40,551 nucleotides of DNA, from assembly GCF_011601345.1 (NCBI RefSeq), contig NZ_JAAORB010000028.1:1-40551 (forward strand), in the 5' to 3' direction. Each line of letters starts with the position of its first letter. Positions within the stretch are counted from its first letter, which is position 1. Below are positions 17,850 to 25,902 of this stretch, piece by piece. A model generated the notes under the pieces. The model made no database searches and had not been told where the DNA came from. It worked only from the letters and a program-made list of their open reading frames with translations. Origin of the DNA: Roseovarius gahaiensis (GTDB taxonomy: Bacteria; Pseudomonadota; Alphaproteobacteria; Rhodobacterales; Rhodobacteraceae). The translations under genes were made by a program, and so were the position numbers.

Positions 17850-18608
17850 CTAACGCCCTGCGGAAATGTCCAAGATCGCGCCACTGACATAAGATGCGGC
17901 ATCGGACAGCAGCCATTTCACCGCTTCTGCAACTTCTTCGGCGGTGCCAATTCGGCCCAGCGGCACATCTTTTGCCTTGGCTTGCAGACGATCGGCCAGA
18001 CCGGCCGCAGCGTGAATTTCTGTGTCGATCAGGCCCGGTGCCACGGCGTTAACGCGGATGCCATCTGCGCCCAATTCCTTGGCGAAGCCAACCGTCATGG
18101 AATTGATCGCGCCTTTGGATGCGGCGTAATGTATCCATTCGTTCCCACCCCCAAGGGCGGCGGCGCGGCTGGACATCATGACAATCGCACCGCCTGATCC
18201 GCCATGCGCCTTTGACATGGCGCGGGTTGCGGCCTGCACCGTCATGCCTGCGCCGATGATGTTTACGTCCAGAACCCGGCGCAGCGTTTCAGGGGGTAAG
18301 GTTTCAAAGCGGCCTGCGGGGCCGGTGATGCCTGCATTGGCGAACACGCCGGTTGGCTGGCCGAACTCGCGCTCACAGGTCTGGAACAAGGTCTCAATGG
18401 CCGCCATCTCGGCGACATCGCCCTTCACGGCCACCGCGCGGCCCCCGTCGGCGCTGACACGTGCGACGAGATCTTGCGCCGCTTGATCGTTTGACGCGTA
18501 TGAAAAGGCAACAGGCCGCCCGGCGCGGGCCAAGGCCATAACCGTAGCTGCGCCAATGCCCCGGCTGCCGCCCGTGACGACAACCGGGCCACTATCAGAA
18601 TGCGACAT
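17850..18608 (-). CDS. SDR family oxidoreductase (3-oxoacyl-ACP-reductase-like)
   Basis: A 252-residue classical SDR with TGGSRGIG at 12-19, ANAG near 91-94 and the catalytic Ser, Tyr and Lys (MMSSRAAAL ... YAASKGA). SYASN at the end of the second strand, without an acidic residue, suggests NADP. It is the last gene of the leftward arm, and its start overlaps the end of the BKACE gene by 14 bases, so the two are translationally linked. The substrate is unknown. Confidence 0.88.
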   Translation of the reverse strand: MSHSDSGPVVVTGGSRGIGAATVMALARAGRPVAFSYASNDQAAQDLVARVSADGGRAVAVKGDVAEMAAIETLFQTCEREFGQPTGVFANAGITGPAGRFETLPPETLRRVLDVNIIGAGMTVQAATRAMSKAHGGSGGAIVMMSSRAAALGGGNEWIHYAASKGAINSMTVGFAKELGADGIRVNAVAPGLIDTEIHAAAGLADRLQAKAKDVPLGRIGTAEEVAEAVKWLLSDAASYVSGAILDISAGR

Positions 18609-19530
18609 TGTCGCCGCCTTTCAGGCCCAGCATGTCGCGGGCGTCGTCTGGGGTTGCAACATCAAGGCTAAGACCTTCGAGAAGCTCGCGCGCCTTTCGA
18701 ACCTGATCGGCATTGCTTTGCGCCAGCTTGCCGGGGGACAGCCACAGTGAATCCTCAAGCCCCACGCGAATGTTGCCGCCTTGTGCGGCCGCCTGCGCGG
18801 CCACGGCCATCTGGTTGCGTCCAGCACCAAGCACAGACCAGACGTAATCATCGCCGAACAGCCGGTCCGCTGTCCGTTTCATGTGGGCGACATCCTCGGG
18901 GTGGGCACCGATACCACCCAGAAGGCCAAAAACGGTCTGCACAAGGAACGGCGCCTTGACGAGGCCGCGATCCACGAAATGCGCAAGGTTATAAAGGTGA
19001 CTTGTGTCATAGCATTCGAATTCGAAGCGGGTGCCGTTCGCATTCCCGGTTTTGAGGATATGTTCGATATCCGCAAATGTGTTCTTGAAGACCAGATCAC
19101 GGCTGTTTTCCAGATGCTGGCGTTCCCAGTCGTGCTGAAACTCCTTGAAGCGGTTTAGCATCGGGTAAAGACCAAAGTTCATCGACCCCATGTTCAGCGA
19201 TGCGACCTCGGGTTTTAGTTCGGCGGCGGGACGCATGCGTTCCTCGACGCTCATATGAGGGCTTCCGCCGGTGGTCAGGTTCAACACGGCGCCGGTCGCC
19301 TGCTTCAGTTGCGGCAGAAAGGCTCGAAATGCGTCAGGTTCTTGCGTGGGGCGGCCATTTTCAGGGTCGCGCGCGTGGAGGTGCAAAATGGTTGCGCCCG
19401 CCTCGGCGGCGGCAAGGCTGTCGGTGATGATCTGCTCAGGCGTCACCGGCAGATGCGGTGACATCGACGGTGTGTGAATGGCGCCGGTGACGGCGCAGCT
19501 GATGATAACCTTGCGGTTGGGTTTGGGCAT
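18595..19530 (-). CDS. Beta-keto acid cleavage enzyme (BKACE, DUF849)
   Basis: BKACE enzymes react a beta-keto acid with acetyl-CoA to give acetoacetate and a new CoA ester. The 311-residue TIM-barrel protein shows the zinc ligands His50 and His52 (ILHLHARDP) and Glu259 (IRVGLEDSLWL), plus the LNLTTGGS segment, which matches the family. The neighbouring hydroxyacid dehydrogenase would make the beta-keto substrate. Members include 3-keto-5-aminohexanoate and dehydrocarnitine cleavage enzymes; which acid is used here cannot be read directly. Confidence 0.92.
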   Translation of the reverse strand: MPKPNRKVIISCAVTGAIHTPSMSPHLPVTPEQIITDSLAAAEAGATILHLHARDPENGRPTQEPDAFRAFLPQLKQATGAVLNLTTGGSPHMSVEERMRPAAELKPEVASLNMGSMNFGLYPMLNRFKEFQHDWERQHLENSRDLVFKNTFADIEHILKTGNANGTRFEFECYDTSHLYNLAHFVDRGLVKAPFLVQTVFGLLGGIGAHPEDVAHMKRTADRLFGDDYVWSVLGAGRNQMAVAAQAAAQGGNIRVGLEDSLWLSPGKLAQSNADQVRKARELLEGLSLDVATPDDARDMLGLKGGDNVAF

Positions 19531-19550
19531 CGGGGCCTCCGGGGTTGTGT

Positions 19551-20501
19551 TCAGGTTTTTGGGGTGTGCTGTTGGAGATGTTTCATCAGGTTCACCAGTC
19601 GGCTGTCACGCTCGGCCTGGGCCTGGGGAATCCGGTCAAGCGGCAGCCTTGCGCGGCAAGACTCGTCGATCTGGTCAAGCGTGTCGCCGGTCCAGTCGCG
19701 GGTTTCGCGCTGTCCGGCGGCGATGGTTTCGTACATCCCGCCATAGCGGGCGACATAATCGCGAACACCTGCGGGGGCATTCAGGTCGATGGTTTCGAAC
19801 GGCCCCATCAGCGCCCAACGCGGGGCAAGCCCGTCGCGTAGGCCGGTATCAACATCCTCGGGAGAGGCGATGCCGTCCGCGACAAGGCGAAAGGCCTCTT
19901 GCAGCAGGGCGCCTTGCAGCCGGTTCATGATAAACCCGTCGATCTCGCGCGTCATGCGAATGGGTTTCTGGCCGATCCGCTCCATCAGGGTGGCGCAGCG
20001 GTCCACCGCTTCGGGGTCGGTCCAAGGGGCAGGGACGATCTCGACCGCCCGGATCAGGCTGGGCGGGTTGATGGGATGCGCGACAAGGCAGCGATTGCGT
20101 CCCTCAAGATGTTCGGTAAAGGCCGAAGGCAGAAGCGCCGAGGTCGAACTGGCCAGAATGGCATCCCGCGGGGCCAGTGCATCAAGCTGGGCGAAAACCT
20201 GCTTTTTGATGTCCAGCTTCTCGGGGACGTTTTCCTGCACATGGACCGCCCCCGAGAGGGCGCTTTCCAAGCTGTCTGCGATGCTGACGCGGCCCACGAT
20301 GTCCGCCGCCTTCTGCCCGTTCAGCATGTCGGCTTGTTCCAGTTCCGAGGCAAGCTGGATCAGCATGTCCTTCGCCTGCGCGGCGGCGGCGGTGTTCTGG
20401 TCGTACAGGGCGACGGTGCAACCGCCTCGCGCGAAGGCCACAGACCAAGCACAGCCGATCAGGCCGCTGCCGATGATTGCGGTTTTGGGTGTATCGCTCA
20501 T
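19551..20501 (-). CDS. 3-hydroxyacyl-CoA dehydrogenase-type hydroxyacid dehydrogenase (lambda-crystallin-like)
   Basis: Product of 316 residues with the Rossmann motif IIGSGLIGCAW, the SSTSALLPS segment and the VAHPINPPSLIRAVEIVP motif that holds the catalytic His. The spelling is close to the lambda-crystallin/L-gulonate 3-dehydrogenase and carnitine dehydrogenase group, which oxidise free 3-hydroxy acids to 3-keto acids, and less like classical CoA-ester enzymes. A longer reading from further upstream lacks family similarity, and this ATG overlaps the stop of the preceding SDR gene (TGATG). It would feed the BKACE enzyme 21 bases downstream. Confidence 0.9.
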   Translation of the reverse strand: MSDTPKTAIIGSGLIGCAWSVAFARGGCTVALYDQNTAAAAQAKDMLIQLASELEQADMLNGQKAADIVGRVSIADSLESALSGAVHVQENVPEKLDIKKQVFAQLDALAPRDAILASSTSALLPSAFTEHLEGRNRCLVAHPINPPSLIRAVEIVPAPWTDPEAVDRCATLMERIGQKPIRMTREIDGFIMNRLQGALLQEAFRLVADGIASPEDVDTGLRDGLAPRWALMGPFETIDLNAPAGVRDYVARYGGMYETIAAGQRETRDWTGDTLDQIDESCRARLPLDRIPQAQAERDSRLVNLMKHLQQHTPKT

Positions 20502-21280
20502 CACAGGGTCTCCACCCCGGCACATACGCTCAGGGCCTGCCCGGTGATGTTGCTGCCGCCGGGGGTATTCAGGAACAGGCACATCGCCGCGATGTCATGC
20601 GGGCTGACCATGCGCCGCAGCGCGACTTTTTCCAGATTGCGTTTGCGCATTTCGTCATAGGTCAGGCCAAGGCGCTCGGCGCGGGCGTTGATAACCCGGT
20701 CGATGCGCGGGCCTTCGACGATGCCGGGCAGGATGGCATTGGCGCGCACGCCCTGCGGACCCAGCTCGGAGGCAAGGCTTTTCGCCAGCCCCACTATGCC
20801 CCATTTCGACGCGGCATAGGGGGTGCGGTAGGCAAAGGGCAGGCGGCCAGCCACCGACGCGATCCCGATGAAACTGCCACGGCTTTTGATCAGGTCATCC
20901 GAGGCGAAGCGCGCGGCTATATAGGCCCCCCGCAGGTTGATGTCCAGCGTCTTGTCCCAGTCTTCGGCGCTGATGTCGCTGACCGGGCCGGTCGGGCCTT
21001 CGATGCCCGCATTGGCCACCACAACGTCAAGCCCGCCAAGAATTTCGCGGGCTTCCCCAAACAGGTTGCGTGTTGCGGCCTCGTCGGCGGCATCGGCAAC
21101 GGTGCCGGTGATTTCACCCGTGCAAATGGCTTTGACGGCGTCTGCATCCACGTCCGAGATATGGACCTTAGCGCCGACAGCGGCGAACCCTTCGGCGATG
21201 GCTTTGCCGATCCCAGCGGCGCCTGCGGTCACAAGGACACGCAGATCGGAAGGCGGTGTAAGGGCGTCCGGTGCTGTCAT
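20501..21280 (-). CDS. SDR family oxidoreductase
   Basis: A 259-residue SDR with VTAGAAGIG at the coenzyme site, an Asp-rich second strand end (HISDVDAD) favouring NAD, VANAG near residue 90 and the YAASKWG motif. It is the first catalytic gene after gntR in the leftward arm, with 26 bases between them. It likely oxidises a hydroxyl on the imported compound. The substrate is unknown. Confidence 0.88.
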   Translation of the reverse strand: MTAPDALTPPSDLRVLVTAGAAGIGKAIAEGFAAVGAKVHISDVDADAVKAICTGEITGTVADAADEAATRNLFGEAREILGGLDVVVANAGIEGPTGPVSDISAEDWDKTLDINLRGAYIAARFASDDLIKSRGSFIGIASVAGRLPFAYRTPYAASKWGIVGLAKSLASELGPQGVRANAILPGIVEGPRIDRVINARAERLGLTYDEMRKRNLEKVALRRMVSPHDIAAMCLFLNTPGGSNITGQALSVCAGVETL

Positions 21281-21306
21281 GAGAGTGTTTCCTTCAATAC
21301 GGTTGT

Positions 21307-22017
21307 TCAGTGGTCCTGGCCCGACGCAAGGAATGCGCGGATGTCTTTTGCGGCCGTCTGGATGTCGTCGATGATCGCGGTGCGCACGGCTTCGGCATCA
21401 CCTTTGGTCAGGGCGGCCATGACTGCGTCGTGGAAGCCCTGCGATGTCGCCATATGGTCGCGGTCCGGCACGCATGTGCGGATCGAGGGACCGACGATCA
21501 GCCACAGGCGCTCGATCATGCTGAGCAAGAGCGGCCATCCCGAAATCTTGTAGATCTCGGCATGATAGGTGGCATTGGCCTTGAGATACCTGTCGGCATT
21601 GCCGCTACTGGCGGCGGGGGTCAGGTCGTCGTTCAGCTTGCTGATCCGGGCCAGCGACTCGGCGGTCATCTGTTCGGCGGCGCGCTTGGCGGCCCGGCCT
21701 TCCAGATCGGTGCGGATGGCGGTGATCTCGTCCAAATCTTCGGGGGTGAGTAGCCTGAGGCGGAGTGTTCTGCTGGTCGTGAGCTCAAGTGCGCCTTCGG
21801 TGGTCAGGCGCGTCAGGGCCTCGCGGACGGGCATGGCGCTGACGCCAAGCTCGGCGGCTAGGCTGCGGCTTGAGAGTGTCTCACCCGGTTTGAAAGCCCC
21901 CGTCATAATGTCGCTGCGGAGGTGATCGTAAATTTGCTGTTGCAGGCTGTCGCGCCTCAAGGCGGTTGCCTTGAATGTCAAGCGAGGCTCGGAAACATCT
22001 TGCATATTGCTTTTCAT
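21307..22017 (-). CDS. GntR family transcriptional regulator (FadR/FCD subfamily)
   Basis: A 236-residue regulator with an N-terminal winged helix (LQQQIYDHLRSDIMTGAFKPGETLSSRSLAAELGVSAMPVREAL) and an all-helical FCD effector domain, in which metal-binding residues are expected from DLEGRAAKRAAEQM onward. FCD regulators commonly sense carboxylic acids. It sits between two divergent arms, heading the SDR-HAD-BKACE-SDR arm and facing the TRAP-HMGR-AtuA arm. A 16-bp near-palindrome lies 12 bases before its start. Confidence 0.93.
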   Translation of the reverse strand: MKSNMQDVSEPRLTFKATALRRDSLQQQIYDHLRSDIMTGAFKPGETLSSRSLAAELGVSAMPVREALTRLTTEGALELTTSRTLRLRLLTPEDLDEITAIRTDLEGRAAKRAAEQMTAESLARISKLNDDLTPAASSGNADRYLKANATYHAEIYKISGWPLLLSMIERLWLIVGPSIRTCVPDRDHMATSQGFHDAVMAALTKGDAEAVRTAIIDDIQTAAKDIRAFLASGQDH

Positions 22018-22029
22018 TGGTTATCGTTG

Positions 22030-22098
22030 ATCTGTGATCGCAGATTGCAGTGTGGGAGCGAGGAAGTCAAGTGAGCCCCGCAATCAGAGATCGCGATG
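22030..22098. promoter_or_regulatory. Candidate GntR operators (two related sites)
   Basis: ATCTGTGATCGCAGAT at 22030-22045 is palindromic at 14 of 16 positions. ATCAGAGATCGCGATG at 22083-22098 matches it at 10 of the first 12 positions. Both are in the 119-bp gap between gntR and the TRAP binding-protein gene, with the second about 38 bases before the TRAP start. The arrangement suits control of both arms by GntR; the assignment is inference. Confidence 0.45.
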
Positions 22099-22136
22099 CG
22101 CCCAAATTATTGGGGCAAGATAAAGGGAGGAAGACT

Positions 22137-23174
22137 ATGAAATTAAAAGCAAGTTTGCTGGCTGCTTCAATGGCGGTTACCGGTGTTTCAGCGCAGGCTG
22201 AGACGCTGGATGTTGCAAGCACCTTTCCAAAGAATCTGGCGTTCCTTGGTGAAGGGGCCGAGGTCTTGGCTGAGAATATCGAGACCGCAACCAATGGCGA
22301 GGTCAAGCTGCGCGTGCATGGTGCCGGCGATCTGGTTCCGGCGCTTGAGGTGCTCAATCAGGTCAGTTCGGGCGCGATCCCGGCAGGCTGGGATTACGTT
22401 GGCTACTGGGGTGGCACGATCCCGGTTGCATCTCTGGCCGGGTCCATGCCGTTCGGTCCCGGACCGGACCTGTTTGTCGGCTGGATGTGGGAAGGGGGCG
22501 GTCTTGAGATCGTTCAGAAGGCCTATGATCCGCTGAACGTCAAACTGCTGCCCTGTCACGTGACCGCACCCGAGCCGGGTGGCTGGTTCAACAAGGAAAT
22601 CAACAGCGTGGAAGACCTCAAAGGGCTCCGCATGCGGATTTCCGGTATGGGCGGTCAGGTTCTTAACAAGCTTGGCGTTTCCACACAGTTGATTCCGGGC
22701 GGTGAATTGTATGTGGCGCTGGAACGTGGCCGCATCGACGCGACTGAGTTTTCGCTGCCAGTCGTGGACAAGGCCCTGGGCTTTGCAGAAATCGCGAAAT
22801 ACTACTATTTCCCTGGCTGGCATCAGCCTGCAAGCTGGAACTCGCTGATCATGAACATGGACGTCTGGAATGGCTTTGACGAGCAGACCCAGGATCAGAT
22901 CATGGTCGCCTGCCGTGCCACAGTGAACTGGTCGCTTGCGGCGGCACCCGCTCCGCAGGGCGAAATCATCGAAGAGTTCCGCGCGCAGGGTGTCGAGACA
23001 AAGCGTTTCCCAGATGAGGTTCTGGACGCGCTAAGGGCTGCCTCGACCGAGGTTCTGGAAGAGCAAGCCGCGGATGACGAGATTTTTGCCGAGGCATATG
23101 CATCCATTCAGGATTACCTTGCCAAGGCCGAGATCTGGTCGAATCTGCAAACAATCCCCGCACCTTCGGAGTGA
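22137..23174 (+). CDS. TRAP transporter solute-binding protein, TakP-like
   Basis: A 345-residue periplasmic binding protein. The start at a strong GGGAGG gives a good Sec signal peptide (MKLKASLLAASMAVTGVSAQA); an upstream in-frame ATG is disfavoured. Conserved DctP elements are LRMRISGMGG with the ligand arginine, EFSLPVVDKALGFAEIAKYYYFPGWHQPA and WNSLIMN. The last block is the pattern of the TakP/lactate-type subgroup, which binds alpha-keto or hydroxy acids, in contrast with the C4-dicarboxylate-like protein of the first TRAP system. The ligand is unknown. It is the first gene of the rightward arm. Confidence 0.92.
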   Translation: MKLKASLLAASMAVTGVSAQAETLDVASTFPKNLAFLGEGAEVLAENIETATNGEVKLRVHGAGDLVPALEVLNQVSSGAIPAGWDYVGYWGGTIPVASLAGSMPFGPGPDLFVGWMWEGGGLEIVQKAYDPLNVKLLPCHVTAPEPGGWFNKEINSVEDLKGLRMRISGMGGQVLNKLGVSTQLIPGGELYVALERGRIDATEFSLPVVDKALGFAEIAKYYYFPGWHQPASWNSLIMNMDVWNGFDEQTQDQIMVACRATVNWSLAAAPAPQGEIIEEFRAQGVETKRFPDEVLDALRAASTEVLEEQAADDEIFAEAYASIQDYLAKAEIWSNLQTIPAPSE

Positions 23175-23181
23175 TTGCCAG

Positions 23182-23760
23182 ATGACCCGGCGTTCCACTT
23201 TGGGGCGGGTCGGCCATGCGCTTGTAAAGGCAAGCGCATGGCCTGGTCGTATTGCGGCCTGGCTGCTCCTGCCGATGATCGCGCTGGTATTACTGGCTGT
23301 CGTCGGCTCGTTGATGAAATGGGGTCAGATCGCCAGCTGGGATGCGGATATTCTGCTTTTCGGCTCTGAACTGACCCTGACGGGACTGGCTGAATTGCAG
23401 TGGCATTTTCAGGCAATCATCGTGATGTTGGGCATGTCTTATGCGTTGTCGCGCAATGCGCATGTTCAGGTCGATATGCTAGCCGTCCGGTTTTCGCCGC
23501 GCTTCAATGCCGGGGTCAATCTGGTGTGCGATGTCCTGTTTCTCATGCCGTTTTGCGCGATCATAGGCTGGCTGAGTCTGGGGTTTGTCGAGTTTTCCTA
23601 CAACACCGGCGAGCAATCAGATTACGGAGGCCTGACCGACCGGTATCTGGTCAAATCCATTCTACCGATTGGCTTTGTCTTTCTGAGTTTGACGGGAATC
23701 GGACGAATCCTGATGCATCTTGATGAATTGTTTGCGCGTGGAGACCGACAGTATGACTGA
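23182..23760 (+). CDS. TRAP transporter small permease, DctQ subunit
   Basis: Product of 192 residues with four predicted membrane segments and a longer periplasmic N-terminal half than the other DctQ here, as in the TakQ-like group. The RNAHVQVDMLAVRFSP stretch after the second membrane segment is the DctQ signature. It starts seven bases after the binding-protein stop and overlaps the large permease start by 8 bases. Confidence 0.9.
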   Translation: MTRRSTLGRVGHALVKASAWPGRIAAWLLLPMIALVLLAVVGSLMKWGQIASWDADILLFGSELTLTGLAELQWHFQAIIVMLGMSYALSRNAHVQVDMLAVRFSPRFNAGVNLVCDVLFLMPFCAIIGWLSLGFVEFSYNTGEQSDYGGLTDRYLVKSILPIGFVFLSLTGIGRILMHLDELFARGDRQYD

Positions 23761-25096
23761 ATACATTCTGCCGCTCGCGATGGTGTTTACACTCATCGGC
23801 GGCATTTTCACGGGATATCCCGTCGCGCTGGTTCTGGCCGGTGTCGGGATACTTTTTACTTTTATCGGCGATGTCCCGTTGATCTTTCTCAATACGATTT
23901 CATCGCGAATTTTCACCGGCACCCTAACCAATTGGCTGATGATGGCCGTGCCCTTGTTTGTTTTCATGGGCCTGATGCTGGAAAAATCCAACATCGCGAG
24001 GAATCTGCTGCTGTCGCTTGAGCGTCTGTTTGCGCAGCGACCTGGAGGACTGGCGCTATCGGTGACGATCGTCGGTGTCGTGATGGCCGCAAGCACCGGG
24101 ATCATCGGGGCATCCGTGGTCATGCTGGGGCTGATGGCCTTACCGGTCATGCTGAAACAGAAGTATTCCATGCGGCTGGCGGCCGGTACGATTTGTTCGG
24201 CGGGAACGCTTGGAATCCTTATCCCGCCCTCGATCATGCTGGTGTTGGTTGGGGATATTTTGCAGATCTCCATTGGCGATTTGTTCATGGGGGCGGTGAT
24301 CCCCGGCCTGATCCTTGGTGGGCTTTATGCGCTCTATATTCTAGTCACGACGCATCTCGACCCGTCTCTTGCACCCCCAAGCGAACGCGGGGAAAAGGTT
24401 TCGACCTTGGAGGCGCTGGCCGTTCTGATCAAGCACCTGATCGCCCCGGTGCTTTTGATCTTGGGTGTTCTGGGCTCGATCGTTGCGGGTATCGCGACGC
24501 CGACCGAGGCGGCGGCCATCGGCGCCATTGGGGCCACGATACTGGCGGCGGTGATGCGGCAATTGACGTGGAAGAACCTTGTGGACTGCGTTCAAGAGAC
24601 GGCGTTGACCACGGCGATGATCCTAACCGTGGCGATTGGCGCAACAGTGTTCAGTGCGATCTTCAAGCGTGTTGGCGGTGATTATATGATCGAAGATGCG
24701 GTCATGGCGATTGCATCTGGGCCATATCAGACGCTTTTCCTGATCATGGCGCTGATCTTTGTATTGGGATTTTTCCTGGAATGGATCGAGATTAGCTATG
24801 TGGTGCTGCCGCTTTTTGCACCGATCATCGCGGGGCTGGATTTTGGGTTTGAGAATTCTGCCGTCACGCTGACTTGGTTTGCGGTTCTAGTTGCGGTGAA
24901 CCTTCAGACATCCTTCCTGACGCCGCCGTTCGGGTATGCCCTGTTCTATTTACGTGGCATCGCCCCACCAGAGCTGACGATCCGCGATATCTATGCCGGG
25001 ATCGTGCCTTTCGTTCTGATTCAGGTTCTGGGGCTTTTGCTGTGCATTCTCTTCCCGGCGCTGGTGCTCTGGTTGCCAGATGTGACCATAAGGTGA
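23753..25096 (+). CDS. TRAP transporter large permease, DctM subunit
   Basis: Product of 447 residues with the DctM features: FTGTLTNWLMMAVPLFVFMG near the N-terminus, MAASTGIIGASVVMLGLMALP, ILIPPSIMLVLVG and the C-terminal SFLTPPFGYALFYLRG. The start given overlaps the small permease gene by 8 bases; an upstream in-frame ATG adds 11 unlikely residues. It forms the membrane channel of the second TRAP system. The next gene, an SDR, begins nine bases after its stop. Confidence 0.95.
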   Translation: MTEYILPLAMVFTLIGGIFTGYPVALVLAGVGILFTFIGDVPLIFLNTISSRIFTGTLTNWLMMAVPLFVFMGLMLEKSNIARNLLLSLERLFAQRPGGLALSVTIVGVVMAASTGIIGASVVMLGLMALPVMLKQKYSMRLAAGTICSAGTLGILIPPSIMLVLVGDILQISIGDLFMGAVIPGLILGGLYALYILVTTHLDPSLAPPSERGEKVSTLEALAVLIKHLIAPVLLILGVLGSIVAGIATPTEAAAIGAIGATILAAVMRQLTWKNLVDCVQETALTTAMILTVAIGATVFSAIFKRVGGDYMIEDAVMAIASGPYQTLFLIMALIFVLGFFLEWIEISYVVLPLFAPIIAGLDFGFENSAVTLTWFAVLVAVNLQTSFLTPPFGYALFYLRGIAPPELTIRDIYAGIVPFVLIQVLGLLLCILFPALVLWLPDVTIR

Positions 25097-25105
25097 GGGG
25101 TTGGC

Positions 25106-25870
25106 ATGACTGACCTTTTCGATCTGACGGGGCGACGCGTTGTCATCACAGGCGGAACCAGCGGTATCGGTTTGTCCGCGGCCCAAGCCTTTCTTGAGGC
25201 CGGGGCGCGGGTGACGATTTCAGGGCGTTCCAAGGAACGTGGTGAGGCGGCGCTTGGGCAGCTCGCGGACAAGGGAGATGTCTGGTTCTGCGCCGCTGAC
25301 GCATCGGACGAGGCGGACGCCAACAGGCTGTCCAAAACTGCCGACACGGATATGGGCGGTGTCGATACGATTGTTTGCGCTGCTGGTATAAACCGACGGG
25401 GCGCGCCCCAAGATCTGAGCCTTGAGGACTGGGATGCCGTCATGGATGCCAACCTGCGCGGCACTTTCGTGACGGCACGGGCCTTTTACCCGCAGCTTTG
25501 CCAATCGGGCGACGGCCGGATCGTCACTATCGGGTCGATGATGTCGGTTCTGGCTAACGATATGACGGCGCCCTATGCCGCGGCAAAAGGCGGTGTCGTT
25601 CAGCTGACCCGCAGTCTGGCTGCGGCTTGGGCCAAGGATGGGATACGGGCGAACTGTGTGCTTCCGGGATGGGTGGACACGGCGTTGACCCGACAGGCAC
25701 GGTTGGACATGCCCGATCTGGATGCGCGCGTTCGGGACAGAACCCCGATTGGCCGATGGGCGCAGCCGCAAGACATTGCCGGAACGATATTGTTTTTAAC
25801 CACAGCGGCCTCGCGCTTTGTGACGGGGACGGCAATCCCGGTGGATGGCGGGTTTGTCATGCGGGCGTAA
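25106..25870 (+). CDS. SDR family oxidoreductase (gluconate-5-dehydrogenase-like)
   Basis: A 254-residue SDR with TGGTSGIG at 14-21, CAAG in place of NNAG (VCAAGINRRGAP), and the catalytic Ser and YAAAK. The sequence after the strand-2 end (ISGRSKER) suggests NADP. It is placed nine bases after the TRAP permease, so it probably acts first on the imported molecule. Compounds such as polyols and keto acids are common substrates for this subgroup. Confidence 0.88.
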   Translation: MTDLFDLTGRRVVITGGTSGIGLSAAQAFLEAGARVTISGRSKERGEAALGQLADKGDVWFCAADASDEADANRLSKTADTDMGGVDTIVCAAGINRRGAPQDLSLEDWDAVMDANLRGTFVTARAFYPQLCQSGDGRIVTIGSMMSVLANDMTAPYAAAKGGVVQLTRSLAAAWAKDGIRANCVLPGWVDTALTRQARLDMPDLDARVRDRTPIGRWAQPQDIAGTILFLTTAASRFVTGTAIPVDGGFVMRA

Positions 25871-25902
25871 TGTCCGCCGCTGGAATGGAAAGGTGACATC
25901 AC

